DNA from: Desulfobacteraceae bacterium
GTDB lineage: Bacteria; Desulfobacterota; Desulfobacteria; Desulfobacterales; Desulfosarcinaceae
Direction: 5' to 3'
Length of the DNA stretch: 64,000 bases
NCBI GenBank assembly: GCA_003599575.1
Contig: QZKV01000003.1
Location: 1 to 64,000 of the forward strand
The notes beneath the pieces were generated by a model that did no database searches, was not told where the DNA came from, and saw only the letters and a list, made by a program, of their open reading frames with translations. Within the stretch, counting starts at the first letter, position 1. Each line of letters starts with the position of its first letter. Shown here piece by piece: positions 19,627 through 28,835 of this stretch. A program made the translations under genes and the position numbers.

Positions 19627-21012
19627 TCAGGTGACTGCCTTCGCAGGCGATGTCGGAAAAATATCTCCTTTCCAGGCAATCAGGGCCTCCAGGTAGATCG
19701 ATTGGAGCTGTTTTCTGGCCATGGCCTGCTTGATGGGCGGCAGCTTAAAAATGGCGCCCAGGACAGCCGCCATCATGCGGTGACTCAAAAGGGCCTGGTT
19801 ATCGAAGATCAGGTTTTGCAGCAGGCCTCTTTCCACGGCCATCAAGACGGTCCGATGGACCATATCCACCGGCGTGATGGCCCGCCTGGCCCTGGCCTCG
19901 AGGCGAATGGCCGCCTGAGCGCAATTGCGGGCACAGATGCCGCACCCCAGACAGATCGTCTCGTCCACGACGGCTGTCGGCCGGGCTTCCTGACCGGGCG
20001 CAGCCTGCATGCGCACGGCACCGGCCGGGCAGATGCGCGCGCATTTGCCGCAGCCTTTGCAGCTCTGGGAGTTGAACCGGGGGATGAAATTGGCGGGATG
20101 GATGGGCATGTGCGAACCGAACTTGCGGGCCGCAATCAGCCCTTCACAGCAACAGGCGCAGCAGTTGCAAATGAAACTGACCTGGCGCTGGACATTTTCC
20201 CCCCCCTGCACCAGATTGCAGTCATACGCCTGCTGCAGCAGGTCCATGCATTCGGCGGCCTCCACCCTGCGTGCGAAACCGTTGCGGACCAAAGGATCGG
20301 CCACCTGGTTGAAGGTCATGCAAATGGCCTTGGGAGCGTTACAGGCCCGCCCCACATGTTCCATCTTGTGTCTGCAGTAGCAAATCCCGACGGCAATCGC
20401 AGATGCGCTTTGAATCACTTCGCTGGCGCGTTCGTAATCCAATATTTCCGCGGCGACGGAAGCCGGCAAGGCGGGTTCATGGACAAAGACCCTGCCCAGA
20501 GAGGTGTTTCCGGAAAGGAAAAGGTCCTTGATGAAATCTTCCTCGACATTGATGTATTCGTAAAGCAGACGGGACAGTTTCTGCTGATCGATGTCACCGC
20601 GCACGCGCATCAGGGAAAACTCCAAAAAGCCGGCCATGGGCGGCGGCAGGACATAGAGCCTTCCGCCGGAAGCCTGCATGATATCCATCAATATTCCCCG
20701 CGCCGCCATTTTTCGCAGTTTCTTACAAGCCTCCCTTTCCGGCACTTTCCATATGCGCGCGGCTTTGGCGGCGTTGAACGGACGCAGCGGCAGCAATGCT
20801 GCCAAATGGGCCTCTGCGGGGGTGAAGAGTATTTCCAGGATTTGGTGAAGCAGGGGTGACGACGGCGCCCGCTGGGGGAAGCGGTTGAGGCGCCGCCCCA
20901 GCCGTTTATAGACAGCTAAAGTCGTTGATTGCGACAAGTGGGCCTGCCTTTCTGGTTTTCCGTTGGAAAAGGCGCTACGCTGAACTGCAGTGGCCTGCTT
21001 GATCCGATCCAC
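19627..21012 (-). CDS. 4Fe-4S dicluster domain-containing protein
   Basis: CKGCGKCARICPAGAVRMQ and CLGCGICARNCAQAAIRLE ferredoxin motifs; additional ICYCRHKMEHVGRAC and ICNCCACCCEG cysteine clusters. Confidence 0.88.
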   Translation of the reverse strand: MDRIKQATAVQRSAFSNGKPERQAHLSQSTTLAVYKRLGRRLNRFPQRAPSSPLLHQILEILFTPAEAHLAALLPLRPFNAAKAARIWKVPEREACKKLRKMAARGILMDIMQASGGRLYVLPPPMAGFLEFSLMRVRGDIDQQKLSRLLYEYINVEEDFIKDLFLSGNTSLGRVFVHEPALPASVAAEILDYERASEVIQSASAIAVGICYCRHKMEHVGRACNAPKAICMTFNQVADPLVRNGFARRVEAAECMDLLQQAYDCNLVQGGENVQRQVSFICNCCACCCEGLIAARKFGSHMPIHPANFIPRFNSQSCKGCGKCARICPAGAVRMQAAPGQEARPTAVVDETICLGCGICARNCAQAAIRLEARARRAITPVDMVHRTVLMAVERGLLQNLIFDNQALLSHRMMAAVLGAIFKLPPIKQAMARKQLQSIYLEALIAWKGDIFPTSPAKAVT

Positions 21013-21333
21013 ATTATCATACTGCCGAATGCTGGAATCAAGCCCCCAAGCCTAACGATTTGTATGACCCCGTGAAAGAAATCTGAATACCGGCCAAACC
21101 CTATTCGCGGCGATGTGCAAATGTATTCGGCTGCGCAAAAGATTCCCTGATATGGGGTCGTCCGGGGAGATGAATACACAGAAATCTCAGTTTGCGATCA
21201 CCCTTCCGCGTGAAGATCATATGAGTTTGTAGGCCGCTTTCTCCGGCCAGGAATCATGGCGGGTGGTCGTTAGGGCCGAGCTCGAATGCCGATGAACTGT
21301 TTTAACGAACCCCCGATCAGGACGAGGTCGATC

Positions 21334-22119
21334 ATGAAAAAAGTACTGCGGCTCGCCGCTGTCGGAGATCTGCACTGCAAACTTTCGAGCACGGGCAGCT
21401 TTGCACCCCTGTTCAAGCGCGTCCACGAGCATGCCGATGCCCTGCTCTTGTGCGGCGATCTGACGGATTACGGCCTGGTCGAGGAAGCGCGCGTTCTGAC
21501 CAACGAACTCAAAGAAGTGGTCGACCAGATGCCCGTCATCGCGGTTCTGGGAAATCATGACTATCAGTCCGGAAAACAACTGGAAATCCAGGACTTGCTG
21601 TCGGATCACGGCATTATTCTGCTGGATGGCAACTGCTATGAAATTTGCGGGGTCGGTTTTACCGGTACAAAGGGTTTCGGGGGTGGATTCAAAAAAAGGG
21701 GGCTCCAAGCCTGGGGAGAGGATGCCATCAAAGCATTCGTGGAAGAATCACGCCTGGAAGCCATGAAGCTGGAATCCAGCCTGGCCCGGCTCGACTCTAC
21801 GGGGCGGGTCGTGTTGCTCCACTACTCCCCCATCCGCGACACGTTGATCGGCGAGTCGCCCGAAATATTCCCCTTTTTGGGATCGAGCTTCCTTGAAGAG
21901 GCATTGAATCGCCATCCTGTCAGCGTGGTGTTTCACGGTCATTCCCATGGCGGCAGCCCCGAAGGTTATACATCCAGGCAGATTCCGGTTTACAATGTTT
22001 CATTGTCCCTGATGAGGCGCCTGTTTTCCGAGGAGGCGCCCTATCGTCTTTTCCAGATCGAAATCGAATCGACCGAATGCTTTCCGGACCGGATCCAGGA
22101 AGAGGTCAAAGATGTCTGA
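21334..22119 (+). CDS. Metallophosphoesterase
   Basis: LAAVGDLHC, LLCGDLTDYG, VLGNHDYQSG and VFHGHSHGG metallophosphatase motifs. Confidence 0.92.
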   Translation: MKKVLRLAAVGDLHCKLSSTGSFAPLFKRVHEHADALLLCGDLTDYGLVEEARVLTNELKEVVDQMPVIAVLGNHDYQSGKQLEIQDLLSDHGIILLDGNCYEICGVGFTGTKGFGGGFKKRGLQAWGEDAIKAFVEESRLEAMKLESSLARLDSTGRVVLLHYSPIRDTLIGESPEIFPFLGSSFLEEALNRHPVSVVFHGHSHGGSPEGYTSRQIPVYNVSLSLMRRLFSEEAPYRLFQIEIESTECFPDRIQEEVKDV

Positions 22120-22945
22120 ACGCGACGAAACGCAAAGTGGCCATTCAGCGCACTTCGAGGATCGAAAACCCTCCGATCCCAAACGCAGGATATACCGCGG
22201 GGCGCTGGATATCCTCACCGGCTCGAATTTCCCTTTTCTGGTCGGCGGTGCTTTCGCGCTCACATTTTACACCGGTGTGCGGCGCGACACGAAGGATATC
22301 GATCTGTTCATTTTGCCGCAGGATTTCGAACGCGGGCTGAACATTCTATCGCAAGCCGGGTTCGAAACAAGCCGTACCTTTCCCCACTGGCTCGGCAAGG
22401 CCTCCTGGGGAGAGCACCAGATCGATATCATTTTCAGCTCGGGCAATGCCATCGGCAAAGTGGACGATCTATGGTTCAGGCATGCCGAGGACGGACAGAT
22501 TCTGGGTGCCCCGGTGAAGATCTGTCCGGTTGAGGAGATGGTCTGGTCCAAAGCCTTTGTGATGGAGCGCGAACGCTACGACGGGGCCGATATCCAGCAC
22601 CTGCTGCTTTTCCGGGGCAAGAACCTGGATTGGGTGCGCCTGCTGGACCGGTTCGGCGTTCATTTCCGGGTTCTTTTGAGCTACCTGGTCCTGTTCGGTT
22701 TTGTCTATCCATCGCAACGCTCGATCATCCCGGATGCCATAATGAACCGGCTGCTCGCGCGCCTGAGGGACGAATCGGCCCGGCCCGCTCCCCAGGAGCG
22801 GATTTGTCAAGGGACGCTCTTGTCCAAAACGCAGTATCGCCCGGACGTGGAACAGTGGGGGTTTTCCGATGCCCGGCTGCGCCCTCTGGGGGAAATGAGC
22901 GAGGAAGAAATTGATCGATGGAGCGCTCCGGAAAGCAAGGAATAG
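22112..22945 (+). CDS. Nucleotidyltransferase family protein
   Basis: FPFLVGGAFALTFYTGVRRDTKDIDLFILPQDFERGLNIL; overlaps the upstream stop by 8 bp. Confidence 0.78.
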   Translation: MSERDETQSGHSAHFEDRKPSDPKRRIYRGALDILTGSNFPFLVGGAFALTFYTGVRRDTKDIDLFILPQDFERGLNILSQAGFETSRTFPHWLGKASWGEHQIDIIFSSGNAIGKVDDLWFRHAEDGQILGAPVKICPVEEMVWSKAFVMERERYDGADIQHLLLFRGKNLDWVRLLDRFGVHFRVLLSYLVLFGFVYPSQRSIIPDAIMNRLLARLRDESARPAPQERICQGTLLSKTQYRPDVEQWGFSDARLRPLGEMSEEEIDRWSAPESKE

Positions 22946-23036
22946 GACTGGGGCAGGCTTGAGAATCGCCGCCTTGTCCAATCCTCGGCCGGAGATTCGG
23001 ACCGCCGGTCAAAAATAATGCTTAAAGGCAAAAGAG

Positions 23037-24401
23037 GTGAATATCATGCGTAAAATGGATGCCATCATCATCGGCAGCGGGCAGGGCGGCGTGCCCTTGG
23101 CCACGGAATTGGCCCGATCGGGCAAGCAGGTGGGTATTTTCGAACGCAGCCGCTTTGGCGGAAGCTGCACCAATTGGGGCTGCACCCCCTCCAAGGCGTT
23201 TCTGGGGGCCGCCCACGCGGCCGGGCGTGCCCGCGCGGCGGCCGGATTGGGCGTGCATGCACAGGTGCAGGTCGATTTCGGACAGGTCATGCAGCGGGTG
23301 CGCCGGATCCGTGACAGTTTTACCCAAAACGTCGAAGAACGCCTGCAGCAGGAGAACTTGACAGTGGTCCAGGGCGAGGCCGCTTTTACCCCCGAGGGGC
23401 ATGTGCGCTGCCATGGACAGGACTTTTCCGCTCCGCTGATCGTCATCGATACGGGCAGTTCAGCCGCAACGCCGCCGGTTAAAGGATTGGCCGACACCCC
23501 CTTCCTGACCGACCGAACCTTCTGGGACCTGACCCGCCTGCCCGAACGCACCCTGGTAATGGGCGGCGGTTATGTAGGTTTGGAGTTGGGGCAGGGCATC
23601 GCGCGTCTTGGAAGCAAGGTGAGCATCATCGACCGCTCCGAGCGCCTGATGAGCAGGGAGAGCCCCGAAGTGGGCGTTGTGCTCGCCCAGGCGCTCGCCC
23701 GTGACGGCGTGGAACTGCATCTGGGTGTCGAAATAGAGCAGGTTTCATTTCGCGACGGACGGTTTAGCGTGCGCCTGTCCGGACCAAGCATCCTTGAGGG
23801 CGAGGCCCTGCTGGTGGCCGCCGGGCGCCGGCCCAACACCGCGGCCTTGAACGCCCCGGCCGCAGGCATTCAACTGGACGGGAAGGGGTTCGTGCAGGTC
23901 AATGACCATTTTGAAACCACGCGTGCGGGCGTCTACGCCATCGGCGAAGCCGCGGGACAGCCGGCCTTTACGCATGTCTCCTGGGAAGATTACCGCCGCC
24001 TGCAGGCCATCCTGAACGACCGCCCGCGCAGCCGCGACGACCGGGTTTTGGGATATGCGGTTTTCACCGACCCGCAGGTCGGCCGCACGGGGCTGAGCCT
24101 GGAACAGGCCCGCCGGAAAGGCATTCGCGCGCGCGACGCCCGCATGGAAGTGAAAAACATGGCGCGGGCCATCGAATGGGGCCATGAGCTCGGGTTTTAT
24201 CAGATGGTCATCGACGAGGACAGCGGGCGCATATTGGGCGCCACTCTGGTGGGATATGAGGCCGGCGAACTGGTGCATGTGTTCATGGACCTGATCGAGG
24301 CCGGGGCGACCTGGGAACTGCTCGAGCGGGCTCAGCATATTCATCCCACCTACGCTGAGAATCTGCCGAGTCTTGCGCGGATCTTCAAGTCGCGGGGGTG
24401 A
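23037..24401 (+). CDS. Mercuric-reductase/dihydrolipoamide-dehydrogenase-like pyridine nucleotide-disulfide oxidoreductase
   Basis: IIIGSGQGGVPLATELARSGKQVGIFERSRFGGSCTNWGCTPSKAFL redox-active CxxxxC; TLVMGGGYVGLELGQ; C-terminal HIHPTYAENLPSL. Confidence 0.9.
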   Translation: MNIMRKMDAIIIGSGQGGVPLATELARSGKQVGIFERSRFGGSCTNWGCTPSKAFLGAAHAAGRARAAAGLGVHAQVQVDFGQVMQRVRRIRDSFTQNVEERLQQENLTVVQGEAAFTPEGHVRCHGQDFSAPLIVIDTGSSAATPPVKGLADTPFLTDRTFWDLTRLPERTLVMGGGYVGLELGQGIARLGSKVSIIDRSERLMSRESPEVGVVLAQALARDGVELHLGVEIEQVSFRDGRFSVRLSGPSILEGEALLVAAGRRPNTAALNAPAAGIQLDGKGFVQVNDHFETTRAGVYAIGEAAGQPAFTHVSWEDYRRLQAILNDRPRSRDDRVLGYAVFTDPQVGRTGLSLEQARRKGIRARDARMEVKNMARAIEWGHELGFYQMVIDEDSGRILGATLVGYEAGELVHVFMDLIEAGATWELLERAQHIHPTYAENLPSLARIFKSRG

Positions 24402-24454
24402 GCTGTTATCCCTGCGCAGTGGTCCTGCAGTCAACGAACGCGCATGCGGGAAAA

Positions 24455-24940
24455 TCACTCCGGCATCTGCCGCATGAAGTGTATCACCGACCAGATATCG
24501 TCTTCGAGCATGGTGTGGCTCAGGTTGGGGTGGCGTTTGAAGCCGAAACCGATTTTGAAAAAAAGGTCTCCGTCATCCTGGCGCTGCACCCGTTCCGATC
24601 GCAGATCGGTGGGCAAGGGCGCGAAGCTCTGCCCCACCGTCCCGTGGCCTTCTCCGCGCGGACCGTGGCAGTGGGAGCAGAAATAGCCGTATCCGCGACG
24701 GCCCTGCGCCACTACGGGCGGCGTGGCCTGCAGGGGATTGCGCAATGCGGCCGGCCCCATCATCTTGAGGGCGGGGAGGTCTTCAGAAAAGGAAACCGAG
24801 CCGGCCGGCATGACCGGCATGTGAGCTTCATAGGTGTCGTATCCATCGTCCGTGGTCATGCGGGCATAATCGCAGCCCGCGCAGAGCAGAGTAAGAACAA
24901 CCGCCAAGGCAACCATTTGGGCGGACTCATTGCGAACCAT
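24455..24940 (-). CDS. actE: Monoheme cytochrome c, ActE-like subunit of Alternative Complex III
   Basis: Lipoprotein-like LTLLCAGCDYAR signal; heme motif CSHCH; FKRHPNLSHTMLEDDIWSVIHFMRQMPE. Located in the act/cco operon. Confidence 0.78.
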   Translation of the reverse strand: MVRNESAQMVALAVVLTLLCAGCDYARMTTDDGYDTYEAHMPVMPAGSVSFSEDLPALKMMGPAALRNPLQATPPVVAQGRRGYGYFCSHCHGPRGEGHGTVGQSFAPLPTDLRSERVQRQDDGDLFFKIGFGFKRHPNLSHTMLEDDIWSVIHFMRQMPE

Positions 24941-25238
24941 CGGGATCTCCCTTCAGGTAAGGGTTGACCGGGTCGGTGCGGCCGTCGATATGCTGCGGCG
25001 GTATTCTTTCCCTCAACCGGCGCGTCAGTTCCTCGTTCTCCTCCGTTTCCCGGCCCTTCCTTTCGACCGAATAGGGGCTCGAGCCCGGCACATCGGGCAG
25101 CTCTCCGAAATCCCAATCACGCGGTTCTTTATCCCCGACGGTGTAAAAGACCAGCAACCCCCACCCGATAAACGCCAGGGCGATCGCCACTGGCAGCAGC
25201 ATGCTCACCATTGTTGATTTCTCTTGGGTGCTGCTCAT
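24927..25238 (-). CDS. Small membrane-anchored protein of the ACIII/oxidase operon
   Basis: MSSTQEKSTMVSMLLPVAIALAFIGWGLLVFYTVGDKEPRDWDFGELPDVPGSSPYS; overlaps actE start. Confidence 0.65.
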   Translation of the reverse strand: MSSTQEKSTMVSMLLPVAIALAFIGWGLLVFYTVGDKEPRDWDFGELPDVPGSSPYSVERKGRETEENEELTRRLRERIPPQHIDGRTDPVNPYLKGDPDGSQ

Positions 25239-25252
25239 CGGTTTTCCTCCCC

Positions 25253-25525
25253 TTAGATGATCGCTCTTCCCAGGACCCCGACCACCAGCCAGTAGCTGAC
25301 GATCCATATGCCCACCGCCACATACAAGAACACCAGAACCGGCGTGACCGGATGGTGCTCGGACTGCGGCACGAAATCGGGCTGAAGTTCCTGGAAGGGA
25401 TCGTCGGCGGACTCACGGTCATGCGGGTATCCCCGCCAGGTGATATAGACCGCTATAACAAGAATGATCCCCAGCGCCGTTCCGTAAACCCAGTGCTGAA
25501 AATCGAGAAGCGGGAAAAAGCGCAT
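25253..25525 (-). CDS. Small two-TM protein of the oxidase operon
   Basis: MRFFPLLDFQHWVYGTALGIILVIAVYITWRGYPHD...FLYVAVGIWIVSYWLVVGVLG. Confidence 0.65.
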   Translation of the reverse strand: MRFFPLLDFQHWVYGTALGIILVIAVYITWRGYPHDRESADDPFQELQPDFVPQSEHHPVTPVLVFLYVAVGIWIVSYWLVVGVLGRAII

Positions 25526-25537
25526 GGCCGTTTCCTC

Positions 25538-25798
25538 TCATGCGTCGCCTGCGCCCAGCAGGACCGCGAGAAATATTGCCACGAAAAATGTTACAGCGGT
25601 GAAGGAGAATACATAAAGTTCCGCAATACGTCTGGCCGGGCGTTCCTGAACGGTCTCGGGCGGCAGATCCAAAAGCGGAAAATAGGCCGCCCGTTTCTGT
25701 TCGTCAAATTGTCCGTTCTTTAATGCCCAGTAAAAGGCCGCGAAGCTGACCACCAGGGTTACCGCGATCAAGGTGATCCATAAAATGAGGTGAAACAT
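25538..25798 (-). CDS. CcoS-like small membrane protein of the oxidase operon
   Basis: FAAFYWALKNGQFDEQKRAAYFPLLD resembles the CcoS/FixS signature WA...GQFDD. Confidence 0.55.
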   Translation of the reverse strand: MFHLILWITLIAVTLVVSFAAFYWALKNGQFDEQKRAAYFPLLDLPPETVQERPARRIAELYVFSFTAVTFFVAIFLAVLLGAGDA

Positions 25799-25800
25799 GC

Positions 25801-26757
25801 CTATTCCCCCTTTTTGACCGGAATGTCAGCGATCTCATTGGCGATATCGATCTCCTGCATCCCGCCGCTATCGCTCTCTCCGATAAAATACACCGCCACA
25901 TAATCTCCCACGGACCAGATTTTCTCCGACTCGAGTTCTTCCTTGAAAAACGGCATGGCCGTACCGGTGATGCCATTCATGATCTGATAGTAGAGAATGC
26001 CGCCGCTGACGCCCCTGCCCCTCAACAGGGTGAAATTGAGGGGCGGCGGATCGAGATAGGGTTGAGCCGGCCCCATCCCGTCTCCGATCGGCCCGTGGCA
26101 GCCGATGCAAAAAGCCTGGTAGGTCCGGCGGCCGCGCTGCAGGCGGTAGTCGCTGGTGGCATAGGGATTGGGCAGTTCCTGCCAGGGGCGTGGAACGTGA
26201 TCGTGCAGCCAGCGGACATTTTCATCCGGGCCGGCCCGGAAAGCCGCCAGCGCCCTTTCCTTCCAGTAGTTCTGGCGCGCCATGCGGTGATCTGCCAGCT
26301 TGAACCCCAGGCTCTGCTTGTAGGCGATCAGGGCATTGATCTGTTCCATGCCCAGGAACTCCCAGTTGGGCATGACCGATTCGGGCCGTGTGAAGCGGGG
26401 ATTGATGAAATGGGCCACGTGCCAGTCATCCGGGTGCAGCCCGCCTTCCTGGGACAGATCCGGCCCCCAGCGCTCGGTCCCCACCAGGTGGGGCACATCC
26501 AGAACGTAGTCTCCGGGTTGGGAAATTCTTTCGGCGCCGGTGCCCCAATCGATGGGACGCACGAACTGAGTATGACAATAGGTGCAGCCGTTGTTCCTGT
26601 AAATTTTACGGCCTTCCTCTTCCAGGGGGGTGCGCGCCCGCACAATGGCCGACGGCTCCTCGGTGATCGTATGCCACGGCAGGAGCATCGAAACAAACAA
26701 GACGGCCGAAAAAATCAACAGGCAGCCGGCCACGACGACAACGGGGACCATCTTCAT
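25801..26757 (-). CDS. Diheme CcoO-like cytochrome c subunit with an appended c-type cytochrome domain
   Basis: CcoO-type EGRKIYRNNGCTYCHTQFVRPIDWGTGAERISQPGDYVLDVPHLVGTERWGPDLSQEGG plus a second domain QAFCIGCHGPIGDGMG. ATG at 26757 overlaps the upstream stop by 4 bp. Confidence 0.87.
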   Translation of the reverse strand: MKMVPVVVVAGCLLIFSAVLFVSMLLPWHTITEEPSAIVRARTPLEEEGRKIYRNNGCTYCHTQFVRPIDWGTGAERISQPGDYVLDVPHLVGTERWGPDLSQEGGLHPDDWHVAHFINPRFTRPESVMPNWEFLGMEQINALIAYKQSLGFKLADHRMARQNYWKERALAAFRAGPDENVRWLHDHVPRPWQELPNPYATSDYRLQRGRRTYQAFCIGCHGPIGDGMGPAQPYLDPPPLNFTLLRGRGVSGGILYYQIMNGITGTAMPFFKEELESEKIWSVGDYVAVYFIGESDSGGMQEIDIANEIADIPVKKGE

Positions 26758-28124
26758 GGCGAACCCTCCTTGATGCTCCCCGGCCAGTACATGGTGCGCA
26801 GCAGAGCGTACAATCCGGTATAGGCCGCGGCGATGATGAACAATCCTGCAAAGAGGCGCAGGACCATGTAGATATGTGTCATGGGCAGCGTGCGGTAGAT
26901 CGCTTCTCCGTTGAGCCAGCTGTTGCCCTGGACCAGACCGGCCGTGGAGAGAATCAAATGAAAAGCGGTCAGTCCGAAGATCAGGAACCAGTGTTGAATG
27001 TCGACCAGGCGTCTCTGGTAAATCGGACGGCCGGCGATGCGCGGAATGATCAGCCAGATGCCCGCCAGGCCGATCGATCCGGAAAACCCCAGGACCCCCA
27101 GGTGCGCGTGGGCGATCACAAAATTGTTCAAATGGGTCACACGCTGCACCGAGGGCAAAGATTGCAGCGGTCCGGCAATGCAGGTCAAGGCATACCACAC
27201 CAGCCCGGCAAAAACGAATTTGCCGGCCAGATTGGCATGCAGGATCCCAAGTCGCCCGCGCATGGTCAGCCACAGATTGATCACAACGGTGGCCACGGGC
27301 AGAAACATGCTCAGGCTGCCGGTGATGGCCACCACCTTCAACCAGGTAGGAATGGGCGTCTGGATGATGTGATGGGCGCCGATGTGGGAATAGAGCACCA
27401 GGACCGACCAGAAGCCGATCATCGAAAGGCTGTGGCTGTAAAGCGGCGTACGGCACACGATGGGTACGACGTAGTAGGCCACGGCCACCGCCAGGGGTGT
27501 CATGAACAGACCGATGATGCCGTGGCCGTAAAACCAGGCCAGGTTGGCATCGGCCAAACCGACCAGCGACCCGGTGCGCGGGTTCCAGACGGCGTTGCCG
27601 AAGAAATAGAAGCACCAGGTGAATACAAGCGCGGCGAACAGGTACCAGGTGCTGACGTAGAGCATTTTCTCTTTTCTTCTCAGGGTCGTCCCCAGATAGT
27701 TGGCGAAAATCAGGGCAAAGGCGGTCAGAATACCTATGTCCACCGGCCAAACCCATTCCGCATATTCGCGTGATTGCGAATAGCCCAGACCCAGCAGGAT
27801 ATTCCCCGTCAATATGGAAAGATTCCAAACCCACAGCGAGAGTTTGCCCAACCGTTCACTGTACAGGGTCGTGCGGGCCATGACCGGGATCAGGTAAAAA
27901 CCGGCGCCCATGAGGCTGGTGCCGATGAATCCGAAAATCACCGTGTTGGTGTGCATGGGCCGCAGGCGGCTGAAGACCAGAAAGGGAATATTGCCGAGCA
28001 GTTCCGGGGCGATCAGATGGGTGGCATCGATGCCGCCCAGCGTCGTCCCCACAACGAACCAGATGGCCGAACTGAGCAGATACAACTTTGCGGTCCCCCA
28101 CGGTTCGACTTTTAAGAGTCTCAC
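26754..28124 (-). CDS. ccoN: cbb3-like (C-family) heme-copper oxidase subunit I
   Basis: RPMHTNTVIFGF, WFYGHGIIGLF, VLVLYSHIGAHHIIQTPIPTW, FVIAHAHLGVLGF: His ligands and the helix-VII Tyr-x5-His-His arrangement of CcoN. Confidence 0.9.
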   Translation of the reverse strand: MRLLKVEPWGTAKLYLLSSAIWFVVGTTLGGIDATHLIAPELLGNIPFLVFSRLRPMHTNTVIFGFIGTSLMGAGFYLIPVMARTTLYSERLGKLSLWVWNLSILTGNILLGLGYSQSREYAEWVWPVDIGILTAFALIFANYLGTTLRRKEKMLYVSTWYLFAALVFTWCFYFFGNAVWNPRTGSLVGLADANLAWFYGHGIIGLFMTPLAVAVAYYVVPIVCRTPLYSHSLSMIGFWSVLVLYSHIGAHHIIQTPIPTWLKVVAITGSLSMFLPVATVVINLWLTMRGRLGILHANLAGKFVFAGLVWYALTCIAGPLQSLPSVQRVTHLNNFVIAHAHLGVLGFSGSIGLAGIWLIIPRIAGRPIYQRRLVDIQHWFLIFGLTAFHLILSTAGLVQGNSWLNGEAIYRTLPMTHIYMVLRLFAGLFIIAAAYTGLYALLRTMYWPGSIKEGSP

Positions 28125-28152
28125 GGAATTCTACTCCTCGCCGGCAAATCCG

Positions 28153-28183
28153 GAATTTGAAATTTCAAATTTGAAATTTGAAA
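28153..28183. repeat. AT-rich palindromic repeat between actA and ccoN
   Basis: gaatttgaaatttcaaatttgaaatttgaaa; a related block gaatttcaaatctcaaattgaaatctcaat lies at 28261-28290. Confidence 0.85.
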
Positions 28184-28285
28184 AGCGCTGCATCCCAAGC
28201 CCTCAAACCTTTCCATGCATCTTAAATGATGCCCCAACCTCACAACCAAGCCGTCTCTTTGAATTTCAAATCTCAAATTGAAATC

Positions 28286-28834
28286 TCAATGGTGGCACGC
28301 CAGCCAGCAATCGATCTGCGCCCCCAGCCGTTTGTGGCAATCGATGCAAAAACCCATTTGAAAGCGCCTGCGGAGCAATCGATCCTGAGCTTCCACCGCA
28401 CCATGGCACTCGGCGCAGTCCAGCCCTGCCCAGCGCATATGCGGCTGGTGGTTGAATTGTACATAATCGGGTACATAGAAAACCCGCTTCCACTCGATGG
28501 GCCGGCCGGTCGTCAGCGTCTGTTTCTCCTTCAGAATCTCCGGGTGGATCGGAATGATGTAATCGTGGCAGAAAAAGCATTTGCTCATTTCAGGCAGCCC
28601 GGAGCGGGGGCCGTGATCGGGAAACGGATGACAGAAGCGACAGGCGATCTGCTTGGTGCCCGCGTGCACCCGGTGGCTGAAAGGAATCGGCTGCTCAGGT
28701 CCGATGTCGCGGTACGGAAAAACGTAATAGTAAAAGAGCATGAAAATACCGATCACGGCTATGCCGATATAAGCCCACTTTCCGCGTCGCGGATGATAGG
28801 GCGGAACCAGCTTTTGGGGATCGTTTGTTTGCAT
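28286..28834 (-). CDS. actA: Multiheme cytochrome c, ActA-like subunit of Alternative Complex III
   Basis: Four CxxCH motifs (CRFCH, CFFCH, CAECH, CIDCH) plus a C-terminal CWLACHH; single N-terminal TM. Confidence 0.85.
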   Translation of the reverse strand: MQTNDPQKLVPPYHPRRGKWAYIGIAVIGIFMLFYYYVFPYRDIGPEQPIPFSHRVHAGTKQIACRFCHPFPDHGPRSGLPEMSKCFFCHDYIIPIHPEILKEKQTLTTGRPIEWKRVFYVPDYVQFNHQPHMRWAGLDCAECHGAVEAQDRLLRRRFQMGFCIDCHKRLGAQIDCWLACHH

Positions 28835-28835
28835 A

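Noticed and set aside
19318-20859. 513-aa plus-strand ORF antisense to the 4Fe-4S protein
   Set aside because: The minus-strand frame has ferredoxin motifs. The plus-strand ORF reads through the repeat array and has no recognisable domain; long antisense ORFs are common in GC-rich DNA.
25801-27834. 677-aa minus-strand ORF treated as a single protein
   Set aside because: Its 5' part is an accidental open frame within ccoN (26754-28124). Only 25801-26757, starting at MKMVPVVVV, shows real protein features.
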